Positions 15,933 through 22,446 of a stretch of 56,570 bases of DNA are shown here, in pieces (positions within the stretch are counted from its first letter, which is position 1; each line of letters begins with the position of its first letter). Source of the stretch: Patescibacteria group bacterium. GTDB taxonomy: Bacteria; Patescibacteriota; Doudnabacteria; UBA920. The notes under the pieces are model-generated. The model saw only the letters and a list, made by a program, of their open reading frames with translations. It did not search any database and was not told where the DNA came from. Where the stretch lies: the NCBI GenBank assembly GCA_013387205.1, contig WARV01000011.1, forward strand, positions 1 through 56,570, given 5' to 3'. Made by a program: the position numbers and the translations under genes.

Positions 15933-16177
15933 AAGTGGTCTCAAAACTTCATTTTGACTGCAATTTTATTATTTCGGGGTTAAGCTGGCAACTGGCAGAG
16001 CCAGATTGCCATTAAAGCTCCATTCGGCCATAAAAATTTCTCCGCTTAGCCTCCGTTCAGTCTCCTCATGGGGCTGAGCCCCATGAGGCATGATTACGGC
16101 TAAACATCGAAATTTATTAAGTCCGACTGTCTCGAAATTCTAAACTTTCGACTTAAAAGCAAGTTTTGAGACCACTT
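15933..16177. repeat. 245-bp inverted-repeat element, GGTCTC family (long form)
   Basis: A perfect 17-bp outer stem, AAGTGGTCTCAAAACTT/AAGTTTTGAGACCACTT, encloses conserved inner ends (CATTTTGACTGCAATT; GACTTAAAAGC). The middle carries a second perfect hairpin CCTCATGGGG/CCCCATGAGG (16055-16089). No ORF is present. It could be a MITE or a structured RNA. Confidence 0.7.
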
Positions 16178-16185
16178 CAAAGTAA

Positions 16186-16218
16186 AAACCGCCCCTCGAC
16201 AAGTGAGGGGCGGTTTTT
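16186..16218 (+). terminator. terminator-like hairpin
   Basis: The stem AAAAACCGCCCCTC/GAGGGGCGGTTTTT lies next to the inverted-repeat element. It is symmetrical and could serve either strand. Confidence 0.7.
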
Positions 16219-16330
16219 GGTATAGCTATCCACAGCCAAGCGCTTGCATAAAAGTATTTGTAGTTCTATAATTATTTTAAAGGGTGAACGATTGTATACT
16301 ATTTTGTATTTGAACTAATGACTATAAATT

Positions 16331-16846
16331 ATGTATACGGCACTTCAAAATTTATGTCCTTGCGCCGTTATGGAGCGTTCGGTTCCGTATCGTTGTTATT
16401 CCGCGCTCCGCATTATTTGCGATGCCTGTTGTCGCGTACCTGAAGAAAGGCAACACATTTTGCCGCATAAGGCGCGGGGCAAGGCGGCCTGCGGATACAT
16501 AATGCTGGATAATAGCGACTCTCTGGTAGAGCAAAAGGCAAAGTATTTGGGGGAGTGCACGGTTGACCAGGCTGAATACCAAGCGATAATTTTTGCGCTC
16601 GACCGCGCTGCGGCTTTTTGCCGGGAGAAAATCGTAATTTGGCTAGATAGCGAAGTGATTGCCGGGCAGCTAAGCGGATGGTATTGCCTGCGCTCCGAAC
16701 TAATAAAGCCCTTATTCGATGAAGTCAAGAAGCTTGAACTGCGCTACAAGTCCGTAACTTACTTCCACCATAGCCGCGGCAGCTTCTGGGCCAGGGCCGC
16801 GGACAAGCTTGCCAACGAAGAATACAGCCGTCTGCAAAAAGGATAA
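16331..16846 (+). CDS. RNase H-like protein (RNase HI family, divergent N-terminus)
   Basis: This 171-aa protein has the RNase HI core with RGKAACGYIMLD, the Glu in QAEYQAIIFALDRA, the Asp in IWLDSEVIAGQLSG, and ARAADKLANEEY at the end. These are the strands and acids that make the two-metal site cutting RNA in RNA-DNA hybrids. The first Asp is probably in ICDACCR, where the family normally has D-G-A-C-R-G-N-P-G. About 18 unusual residues then separate it from RGKAACGY, so activity may be reduced or the N-terminus may be rearranged. The true start is uncertain: the ATG codons at residue 1 and residue 14 have no Shine-Dalgarno. A REP hairpin starts right after the stop. Confidence 0.7.
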   Translation: MYTALQNLCPCAVMERSVPYRCYSALRIICDACCRVPEERQHILPHKARGKAACGYIMLDNSDSLVEQKAKYLGECTVDQAEYQAIIFALDRAAAFCREKIVIWLDSEVIAGQLSGWYCLRSELIKPLFDEVKKLELRYKSVTYFHHSRGSFWARAADKLANEEYSRLQKG

Positions 16847-16848
16847 GT

Positions 16849-16883
16849 ACGAGGGTTCCCCTCGGGCCGAGGGGAACCCTCGT
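16849..16883. repeat. REP-like hairpin 1 (ACGAGGG...CCCTCGT)
   Basis: ACGAGGGTTCCCCTCG and CGAGGGGAACCCTCGT form a near-perfect hairpin. It begins two bases after a TAA stop in the same way as copy 3 at 18391, and lies just before the RAYT-type transposase gene. Confidence 0.75.
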
Positions 16884-16905
16884 TAGTCCGTAACATGATA
16901 CAAAA

Positions 16906-17526
16906 ATGAAAAATCGCGATTATAAAATATTCCGCAAGGGTGAATATTACCACATATTCAACCGAGGTAATAACAAAGACCCAATATTCTTAGACGACCA
17001 GGATTATTTGAATTATTTAAAAAGGATTAAGCTGGTTTTAAATATCGGCTCTTTAAGCGGCAAGCCTGCGGCCTCGGTCACCCGAATACGTCCGTTACCG
17101 AACGATGCTTTTTCTATTGTTTCTTACATACTGGTTCCAAACCATTTCCATTTCATTATAAAGCAGAATACAGATTTAGGAATTGATAAATTTATGCTTA
17201 AGCTTACTACCAGCTATGCCTCGTACTTTAATAAAAAGTACAATCATATTGGAAACGTATTTCAAGATGCATTTAAAGCCAAGTTAATAAATAACGACTC
17301 CTATTTATTGTCTCTTACCGCGTATGTTCATAATAATGTTAGTAATCCTATGGAATATCCGTATTCTAGCTTTTTAGATATAATTGACAAGCGGAATGGA
17401 GAAGTTTGTAAAAAAGACATTATTTTAAAGTGGTTTGATGGAGACCCGGAAAAATATAAAAATTTTGTTTTGAATTTTGCTGACAAAGATTCGCAAAACA
17501 TCCAGCACTTGATATTGGAAGATTGA
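16906..17526 (+). CDS. REP-associated tyrosine transposase (RAYT, Y1_Tnp/IS200-like)
   Basis: This 206-aa protein has the HUH motif PNHFHFII (about residue 81-88) that binds the metal ion, and a C-terminal helix YVHNNVSNPMEYPYSS that carries the catalytic Tyr, as in single-Tyr HUH transposases. It begins YYHIFNRGNNKDPIFLDDQD, the typical RAYT opening. Such enzymes bind and cut REP hairpins and are usually single-copy and domesticated. Palindromes with the same arms lie on both sides (16849-16883, 17543-17559) and once more at 18391. There is a short extra segment (LSGKPAASVTRIRPLPN) that may be an insertion. Confidence 0.88.
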   Translation: MKNRDYKIFRKGEYYHIFNRGNNKDPIFLDDQDYLNYLKRIKLVLNIGSLSGKPAASVTRIRPLPNDAFSIVSYILVPNHFHFIIKQNTDLGIDKFMLKLTTSYASYFNKKYNHIGNVFQDAFKAKLINNDSYLLSLTAYVHNNVSNPMEYPYSSFLDIIDKRNGEVCKKDIILKWFDGDPEKYKNFVLNFADKDSQNIQHLILED

Positions 17527-17542
17527 CCAACGGGGCTGGTTA

Positions 17543-17559
17543 ACGAGGGGAACCCTCGT
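17543..17559. repeat. REP-like hairpin 2
   Basis: ACGAGGG-GAA-CCCTCGT is a minimal version of the repeat on the other side of the RAYT-type gene. Confidence 0.65.
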
Positions 17560-17589
17560 TCCTCGCTACAACGAAAAACTAAAACATGA

Positions 17590-17595
17590 TATAAT
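17590..17595 (+). promoter_or_regulatory. -10 box upstream of structured RNA copy B
   Basis: CATGATATAAT ends 16 bases before the conserved TGCCTAAACC, the same spacing as in copy A. No good -35 is visible. Confidence 0.55.
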
Positions 17596-17601
17596 TCCAA
17601 T

Positions 17602-17772
17602 ACAATTGAATTGCCTAAACCTTGGCTTTTAACGAAACCAAGGCATGGCTCAAAAACCATACCTACACAGAGACGGTCATCCGTCTTGCTTCCTGTAGGT
17701 ATGGTCATCGCTCGAAAGGGTGATGGGGTGGGTGCGTAAGTGCCCATCCGGCAAGCGCGGGTGGCCCTTTTT
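17602..17772 (+). ncRNA. structured RNA, copy B, leader of the 57-aa protein gene
   Basis: It has the same three stems as copy A with changed but paired bases. P1 is TGCC-TAAA-CCTTGG ... CCAAGG-CAT-GGC. P2 is ACCATACCTACA ... TGTAGGTATGGT with inner GACGG-TCAT-CCGTC. P3 is ATCGCTC-GAAA-GGGTGAT. A further stem (GATGGGGTGGGTGC...GTGCCCATC) and a GGTGGCCCTTTTTGTATG tail follow. The ATG of the 57-aa gene is 26 bases after the T run. Confidence 0.85.
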
Positions 17773-17798
17773 GTATGCAAAAATAACTACACAAAATT

Positions 17799-17972
17799 AT
17801 GCCTAAATTTAAAATTGACTTCTGGTTTGATCAGGAGCCTAGAAAGCTGCGCTTAGGAGTAGTTGTTGTTCAGGCTAAAACCGAAGAAGAAGCCTACAGG
17901 CTGGCATGGCAGAGAACAGAGCTGTGGCCGATCGGCGAAGTCAAAAAAGGGAGGTCGAAGCTAAGGCGATGA
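17799..17972 (+). CDS. 57-aa conserved small protein, paralogue 1
   Basis: The N-terminal 45 residues (MPKFKIDFWFDQEPRKLRLG, then VVVVQAKTEEEAYRLAW) are very close to the 77-aa protein at 18155, so this is a tandem duplicate with its own RNA leader. The pattern suggests a small alpha-beta fold: strand KIDFWFDQ, strand LGVVVVQAKT, helix EEEAYRLAW. The tail is short and basic (KKGRSKLRR). I do not recognise the family. No Shine-Dalgarno is present before ATG. It is too short for common ORF cutoffs. Confidence 0.75.
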   Translation: MPKFKIDFWFDQEPRKLRLGVVVVQAKTEEEAYRLAWQRTELWPIGEVKKGRSKLRR

Positions 17973-17987
17973 TCATAAAATCAAAAT

Positions 17988-18128
17988 TGCCTAAACCCGT
18001 GGGCTAAGCTCCGGGCATGGCGCTAAAACCAACATAGATAAAGAACCCTCATCGGGGTTCTATGTTGGTCGTATGGGGAAACCCATGCGTTCGGCCCGAA
18101 AGGGTCGAGCTCCCGATGGGGGCTTTTT
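17988..18128 (+). ncRNA. structured RNA, copy C, leader of the 77-aa protein gene
   Basis: P1 is TTGCC-TAAA-CCCG ... CGGG-CAT-GGC. P2 is ACCAACATA ... TATGTTGGT with inner AACCC-TCAT-(C)GGGGTT. P3 is TTCGGCCC-GAAA-GGGTCGAG. An extra stem ATGGG-GAAA-CCCAT sits between P2 and P3 in this copy. The terminator AGCTCCC-GAT-GGGGGCT-TTTT ends it. It begins 15 bases after the stop of the previous paralogue. The conserved single-stranded TAAA, CAT, TCAT and GAAA match copies A and B. Confidence 0.85.
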
Positions 18129-18154
18129 GTATCTAAATAATTAATAAGGATACT

Positions 18155-18388
18155 ATGCCGAAGTACAAAATCGATATCTGGTTCGACCAAAAACCAAAAA
18201 AGCTGCGCTTGGGATCGGTGGTCGTGGAAGCAGAAACCGAAGAAGAAGCGTATAAGACTGCGTGGCATAAAACTGAGCATTGGATGCTGGGAAAGGTTAA
18301 AGAACCTGCCCAAATCCGGAGCGATCAAGTCAAACGTGATATGGCCGCGCGGGCGGCAAAGGACGGAAAATTTAGACTGCCCAGATAA
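18155..18388 (+). CDS. 77-aa conserved small protein, paralogue 2
   Basis: It has the same N-terminal domain as the 57-aa protein (MPKYKIDIWFDQKPKKLRLG, VVVEAETEEEAYKTAW) plus a longer charged tail (residues 50-77, with KRDMAARAAKDGKFRLPR). It could be a small intracellular regulator; there is no signal or membrane segment. Copy C of the structured RNA precedes it by 26 bases, so the RNA-ORF unit was duplicated as a block. A REP-like hairpin begins right after its stop. The family is not recognised. Confidence 0.75.
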   Translation: MPKYKIDIWFDQKPKKLRLGSVVVEAETEEEAYKTAWHKTEHWMLGKVKEPAQIRSDQVKRDMAARAAKDGKFRLPR

Positions 18389-18390
18389 GT

Positions 18391-18440
18391 ACGAGGGTTC
18401 CCCTCGGCTAAATTTGCTAAGCCCCGAGGGGAACCCTCGT
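18391..18440. repeat. REP-like hairpin 3
   Basis: ACGAGGGTTCCCCTCGG and CCGAGGGGAACCCTCGT form arms around a 16-nt middle. The bases ATAAGT-ACGAGGG at the stop codon are identical to those at 16843-16855. Confidence 0.75.
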
Positions 18441-18541
18441 TATTAAGAAAGACGAAGCCCTTTTGTCCTCGCAATGACACAAGGGCAGTAAGCATTTACT
18501 ATTTTTTAAGTTTCATTTAATAGCAATTTTATATATAATTA

Positions 18542-19645
18542 ATGTATATGAAAGGTGTTATCGAAACAATTGAAGACCTGGGTTACAATGCTTTTTTTGA
18601 ATCTAATCGCAAAGAATTGAAATTAGACGGCTTTTTGGTTGCTCGGGTCACAGCCGAACATAAAGGGGCTTACAAGGTCAGGAGCGCAAATGGCGAATAT
18701 TTAGCAAAGATAACCGGAAAGCAGATGTTTAATGCTGTATCCAGAGAAGACTATCCTGCTGTAGGCGACTGGGTGGTAATTACCGAACTCGATAAGGATA
18801 AAGCAGTAATCCAAGGGATATTGCCGAGAAAGACAATAATAAAAAGAAAACATGGCGGCAAAAACGAAACGCAAATTATAGCGGCTAATATTGACGTTGC
18901 GTTTGTTATTGAATCGTTGGATAGGGACTATAACCTAAACCGCTTTGAAAGGTATCTCGCCATAGCAAAAGAAGAGGGTGTGGAGCCATGCATAATATTA
19001 AATAAAATAGACTTAATCTCTAAAGAAGGTCTGGATTTGAAATTAGCCCAAATAAGAAACAGGCTGCCTGGTGTTGATGTTATTCCAACCAGCATTGTAA
19101 CCGAGAAGGGGTTAGATGAATTAAAAAGATACATCGCAAAAGGAAAAACTTATTGTTTTCTTGGCTCAAGCGGCGTTGGAAAATCCTCCCTGATCAATAA
19201 GCTCATTGGGGATGAAAGTATTAAAACCGGAGATATAGGTCTAGGTACCGGCAGGGGAAAACATACGACTACAAGCAGAGAAATGTATTTTTTGGAAAAC
19301 GGCGGGCTGGTAATAGACAACCCCGGAATGCGGGAAGTGGGAATAACAGACGCAAAGGAAGGTGTAGAGAATGTATTTGATGAAATAACTATTTTGGCAA
19401 ATAAATGCAAGTTTGCTGACTGCACGCACACCCACGAACCGGGATGCGAAGTGTTGCTTGCAGTAAAATCTGGCAAGTTGGAAGAAGACAAATATTCCAA
19501 TTACATTGGCTTGAAAAAGGAAGCGGAATATTACAAGATGACTGAATTTGAAAAGAGGAAAAAAGACCGCCAATTTGGAAAGTTCGTTAAGAACGCGAAA
19601 AAGGAGTTAAGGAGTTACAGGCATAAAAATAAGCAGTGGGACTAG
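18542..19645 (+). CDS. rsgA: ribosome small subunit-dependent GTPase A
   Basis: This 367-aa protein is a circularly permuted GTPase. An N-terminal OB fold (about 30-105) is followed by G4 (ILNKIDL, about 152-158), then G1/P-loop GSSGVGKSSLIN (about 208-219), the G2 region (KHTTTSREM) and G3 (IDNPGMRE). The C-terminal zinc finger has Cys-x5-Cys-x3-His-x4-Cys (CKFADCTHTHEPGC). RsgA checks late 30S assembly near the decoding site. Length is normal (about 300-370). Two ATGs (codons 1 and 3) are possible. There is no Shine-Dalgarno, only a TATATAATTAATG context. Confidence 0.95.
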   Translation: MYMKGVIETIEDLGYNAFFESNRKELKLDGFLVARVTAEHKGAYKVRSANGEYLAKITGKQMFNAVSREDYPAVGDWVVITELDKDKAVIQGILPRKTIIKRKHGGKNETQIIAANIDVAFVIESLDRDYNLNRFERYLAIAKEEGVEPCIILNKIDLISKEGLDLKLAQIRNRLPGVDVIPTSIVTEKGLDELKRYIAKGKTYCFLGSSGVGKSSLINKLIGDESIKTGDIGLGTGRGKHTTTSREMYFLENGGLVIDNPGMREVGITDAKEGVENVFDEITILANKCKFADCTHTHEPGCEVLLAVKSGKLEEDKYSNYIGLKKEAEYYKMTEFEKRKKDRQFGKFVKNAKKELRSYRHKNKQWD

Positions 19646-19714
19646 AATAAAATTGCCTAATTAATTCTATCCAAGTTTTCTACCAGTCTTGATTTTGGGC
19701 TATTACTAAAAATT

Positions 19715-19737
19715 CCCGAGTTTATCTCGGGTTTTTG
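19715..19737 (+). terminator. terminator after rsgA
   Basis: CCCGAG-TTTAT-CTCGGG is followed by TTTTTG, near-identical to the hairpin at 3729-3753. Confidence 0.85.
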
Positions 19738-19808
19738 TTATCAAAATGTAATTTTATTATATAGTGTTTGTATGATAAAATGATTAAGCGATATTAAAAA
19801 TTATTGAC

Positions 19809-20606
19809 ATGAACATAATTGAAGCTAGTAATCTGACAAAAACGTTTGGGGATTTTACGGCCGTAAATAACGTCAGTTTTTCCGTAGGCCAAGGGGAAAT
19901 TTTTGCTTTTTTGGGGCCGAACGGCGCGGGTAAGTCCACAACCATCAAAATGCTGACCACTTTGCTCAAGCCCACGAAAGGTGAAGTTTTACTTAACGGC
20001 AAAAATTCCCTTACCCAGCAGGATGAAGTCCGCAAAACTTTTGGCATTGTTTTCCAGGACCCGAGCCTGGACGAGGAATTAACTGCTTACGAGAACATGA
20101 AATTCCACGCTGTCTTGTATAAGGTATCCAAAAAGGGTTTGGATGAAAAAATAAAAAGCTTGCTCGAGTTCGTGGATTTGTGGGACAGGAAGGATAGTTT
20201 GGTTAAGCAGTTTTCCGGAGGCATGAAGCGGCGATTGGAGATTGCCAGGGGATTATTGCATCATCCCAGGATTTTATTTTTAGACGAGCCGACTTTGGGG
20301 CTGGACCCTCAGACCAGGAACCACTTGTGGAGCTATATTAAAAATTTGAACCAGACCGAACAGTTGACAGTGTTTTTGACCACGCACTACATGGAAGAGG
20401 CGGAAAAAATCGCTGACCGCATTGCTATTATTGACCACGGGAAAATTATCGCCCAAGGTACGGCAGAAGAATTAAAAGCACAGACTCAAACCGCTTCTTT
20501 GGAAGAAGCCTTCCTGAGTCTGACCGGCCACGCCATAAGGGAAGAGGGGGCTACCGGCTTAGACCGCATGAGGGAAATGCGCCAGCGCAGGGCTGGAAGA
20601 AGGTAA
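19809..20606 (+). CDS. ABC transporter ATP-binding protein (DrrA/NatA type)
   Basis: This 265-aa protein has Walker A GPNGAGKSTT (about 37-46), signature QFSGGMKRRLEIARG (about 137-151), Walker B ILFLDEPTLGLD and the H-loop TTHYMEEAE. The C-terminal tail has the LEEAFLSLTGH pattern of DrrA-type exporter ATPases. It powers the ABC-2 permease encoded 253 bases downstream on the same strand. A repeat element lies between the two. Substrate is unknown; drug, lipid or glycan export is usual for this class. There is no clear Shine-Dalgarno. Confidence 0.93.
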   Translation: MNIIEASNLTKTFGDFTAVNNVSFSVGQGEIFAFLGPNGAGKSTTIKMLTTLLKPTKGEVLLNGKNSLTQQDEVRKTFGIVFQDPSLDEELTAYENMKFHAVLYKVSKKGLDEKIKSLLEFVDLWDRKDSLVKQFSGGMKRRLEIARGLLHHPRILFLDEPTLGLDPQTRNHLWSYIKNLNQTEQLTVFLTTHYMEEAEKIADRIAIIDHGKIIAQGTAEELKAQTQTASLEEAFLSLTGHAIREEGATGLDRMREMRQRRAGRR

Positions 20607-20611
20607 AGAAG

Positions 20612-20859
20612 AATTTCTAATTATTCTAATTTCTAATTTCCGCCAGCTGGCGGACTAAACAAATCCCAATTCCCAATTTCTAATACCAACTCCCTCTGTC
20701 TCCCTCTTTAGAAAAGAGGGAGAACATGCTAAGCCAGATTTGCTGATAGTTATCAGTTAGCCTTGCTTAGCTGGTTCCTTCTCTTATTCTTAAGAGAAGG
20801 GCAGGATGAGTTAATAATAATTAGAGCAATTAGGTCAATTAGGAATAATTTAAAACCCC
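20612..20859. repeat. intergenic CTAAT-word repeat with CCGCCAGCTGGCGG palindrome (inside the ABC operon)
   Basis: TTCTAATTATTCTAATTTC, then TCCGCCAGCTGGCGGA (20639-20654), then CTAAACAAATCCCAATTCCC. The opposite words AATTAGAGCAATTAGGTCAATTAGG occur at 20819-20845, so an imperfect inverted repeat brackets about 200 bp including AGAAAAGAGGGAGA/TCTCTTATTCTTAAGAG-type stretches. The same text returns around csoR at 23.6 and 24.1 kb. Confidence 0.65.
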
Positions 20860-21606
20860 ATGTCCACAATTTACATTTTATGGTTAAGGCAAATAAAGAG
20901 ATATTTAAGGTCCCGCTCGCGCATAATAGGCAGCTTGGGCCAGCCATTGCTGTTTTTGCTGGCTTTGGGTTACGGCTTTGGCCCGGTTTTTAAGAATGCC
21001 GGGCAAGGCAACTACATCCAGTTTTTAGCGCCCGGCATTATTGCCATGAGCATATTATTCACCTCTATTTTTACCGGCGTGGAAATGATTTGGGACAGGC
21101 AGTTCGGGTTTTTAAAAGAAACTTTGGTTGCGCCGGTGTCGCGCTTTAACATTATGATGGGCAGGGTTTTGGGCGGTGCTACGGTGGCCGCATTCCAGGG
21201 CCTTATTGTTTTGATAATTTCCATTTTGGCCGGCTTTCGCATCCATCACTGGCAATCTTTCCCTTTGGCAATTTTGTTCATGCTGCTTATTGCCTTGCTA
21301 TTTACTGCGCTAGGGACTGCCATTGCTTCTATGCTGGAAGACTTCCAGGGCTTCCAGCTGATTATGAGCTTTGTGGTTATGCCGATTTATTTTTTATCCG
21401 GTGCAATATTCCCTTTGGCCAATTTGCCGGTTGTTTTAAATTACATCACCAGGGTTAATCCTTTGTCTTACGGAGTGGATGGGCTTAGGATAGCGCTCAT
21501 CCAGCAGCAGCACTTTAATGTAGGTTTGGATTTGTTCTTGCTCAGCGCCTTAAGTATCTTGCTGGTGGCGTTTGGCAGCTACCTTTTCTCCAAAATCCAG
21601 GTTTAA
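20860..21606 (+). CDS. ABC-2 type permease (DrrB-like)
   Basis: This 248-aa protein has six predicted membrane segments, starting IIGSLGQPLLFLLALGYGFG (about 22-41), with the ABC-2 signature region (ETLVAPVSRFNIMMGRVLGG, about 88-107) between segments. The typical last part MPIYFLSGAIFPLANLP (about 187-203) is followed by NPLSYGVDGLR. With the ATPase upstream it forms a two-gene exporter. Full length for the family. The small peptide gene at 21877-21975 on the other strand is near, but no link is shown. Confidence 0.92.
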   Translation: MSTIYILWLRQIKRYLRSRSRIIGSLGQPLLFLLALGYGFGPVFKNAGQGNYIQFLAPGIIAMSILFTSIFTGVEMIWDRQFGFLKETLVAPVSRFNIMMGRVLGGATVAAFQGLIVLIISILAGFRIHHWQSFPLAILFMLLIALLFTALGTAIASMLEDFQGFQLIMSFVVMPIYFLSGAIFPLANLPVVLNYITRVNPLSYGVDGLRIALIQQQHFNVGLDLFLLSALSILLVAFGSYLFSKIQV

Positions 21607-21650
21607 GGGAGAAAGGGAGTATACTAAACCACAATAAAATCAGGCAAACG

Positions 21651-21676
21651 AATGGCTCAACCCCGGTTGAGCCATT
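21651..21676 (+). terminator. terminator-like hairpin after the ABC permease
   Basis: AATGGCTCAACC-CCGGTTGAGCCATT. The same hairpin and the preceding AAAATCAGGCA occur after uvrA (52203-52228). Confidence 0.75.
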
Positions 21677-21690
21677 TGTCTTATTCAGAT

Positions 21691-21800
21691 GATGTAGGGG
21701 CGGATATTATCCGCCCGATAAAAGGCAGGCCACCTGTGGCGTTAGCACAGTAGTGCAGGCCCTTGGCCTGTCTATCTGTTAGCAGGCTCTCAGCCTGCAC
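21691..21800. repeat. GATGTAGGGGCGGAT repeat cluster
   Basis: GATGTAGGGGCGGATATTATCCGCCC matches the in-frame insertion in uvrA (49948-49973); it is given here as two halves, GTAGGGGCGGAT and ATCCGCCC. A CAGGCCACC..GGCCTG and AGGCTCTCAGCCTGCACTAC palindrome pair follows. No coding potential. Confidence 0.65.
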
Positions 21801-21801
21801 T

Positions 21802-21835
21802 ACAAAAACAAAGGACGGCTTTCAAAGCCGTCCTT
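21802..21835 (-). terminator. terminator of the 32-aa peptide gene
   Basis: AAGGACGGCTTT/AAAGCCGTCCTT is followed by TTTGTTTTTG on the minus strand, so it points the same way as the small ORF. Confidence 0.75.
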
Positions 21836-21876
21836 ATAACACCACTCTCACTACCGCAAAATGGTACAATCTTATT

Positions 21877-21975
21877 TTATTCAGTGCCGAAGCCGTTGCC
21901 GGTCTTTTCTCCTGAGTCCGGCGCGTCAGTCCTGCCAAAGCCGCGGCCTGTTCCTTGGTTTAATACTTTAAGCAT
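21877..21975 (-). CDS. 32-aa Gly/Phe peptide with repeated GxGFG motif
   Basis: The ORF encodes MLKVLNQGTGRGFGRTDAPD followed by SGEKTGNGFGTE. The G-T/N-G-(R)GFG motif appears twice (residues 10-14 and 26-30), separated by an acidic stretch. AGGGGGTGGT precedes ATG and a minus-strand terminator follows 42 bases after the stop, which supports a real gene. The N-terminal MLKVLNQGTGRGFG resembles short precursor or signalling peptides, but no modification enzyme adjoins it; the nearest transport gene is the ABC-2 pair on the opposite strand. Function not recognised. Confidence 0.6.
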   Translation of the reverse strand: MLKVLNQGTGRGFGRTDAPDSGEKTGNGFGTE

Positions 21976-22048
21976 AATACCACCCCCTTTATAATGATAA
22001 AATTTTTGGTACTAGTGTGCTGACGGCTGAAGAATTTGTTCCTTACGA

Positions 22049-22077
22049 TTGACAGGGGTTTTTGGCAATGGTAGAAT
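22049..22077 (+). promoter_or_regulatory. sigma70-type promoter of the Cys-rich protein gene
   Basis: TTGACA, 17-nt spacer, TAGAAT. Transcription would start near 22084, so the upstream in-frame ATG at 22068 cannot be used. Confidence 0.8.
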
Positions 22078-22100
22078 ACGTTACGTTTAAGGAGGTAGTA

Positions 22101-22385
22101 ATGGAAGTTATAAGTGTTGGAAGCATCAGCGAGGCTGAGAAGAAGATTTGTGATACAGTTTGCAGCCAGTGCAACGGGAAAGGTTTAACGGTTGTTGCCA
22201 TAAAGCCTTTCCATTGCGACGAGCCAGAGCATCAAGAAAAGTACCTGCTCGTATTTAACACCATGTGCACCTCGTGTTCACATTCGGCTGACGTGGTGTT
22301 CGATTTGACTGACTACTACGTCAACTTAGTCGCGAATCGTATGTTGGCCCAGGCGAACAACCCCATACCTTTGGGGCCTCAATGA
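22101..22385 (+). CDS. 94-aa protein with two CxxC pairs
   Basis: It has a zinc-ribbon-like arrangement: CSQC (about 21-24) in CDTVCSQCNGKGL and CTSC (about 57-60) in FNTMCTSCSHSAD, joined by a strand containing FHCDEPEHQEKYLLVF. The C-terminal third is a helix (DYYVNLVANRMLAQANN). It starts at ATG 22101 with TAAGGAGG nine bases before, directly after a consensus promoter; a strong terminator follows. It is an isolated single-gene unit. I do not recognise the family; a small metal- or nucleic-acid-binding protein is likely. Confidence 0.75.
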   Translation: MEVISVGSISEAEKKICDTVCSQCNGKGLTVVAIKPFHCDEPEHQEKYLLVFNTMCTSCSHSADVVFDLTDYYVNLVANRMLAQANNPIPLGPQ

Positions 22386-22404
22386 AACAGGAATCAAACC
22401 ATTA

Positions 22405-22438
22405 CCGGTCCGTACGTAACCCGTACGGACCAGTTTTT
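22405..22438 (+). terminator. terminator after the CxxC protein gene
   Basis: GGTCCGTACG-TAAC-CCGTACGGACC followed by TTTTT. Confidence 0.9.
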
Positions 22439-22446
22439 ATTTATAG

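Noticed and set aside
15933-16177. known housekeeping ncRNA (RNase P RNA, tmRNA, SRP RNA) in the 245-bp inverted repeat or the RNase J leader
   Set aside because: I looked for their conserved core words and did not find them. The inner ends match another short repeat instead.
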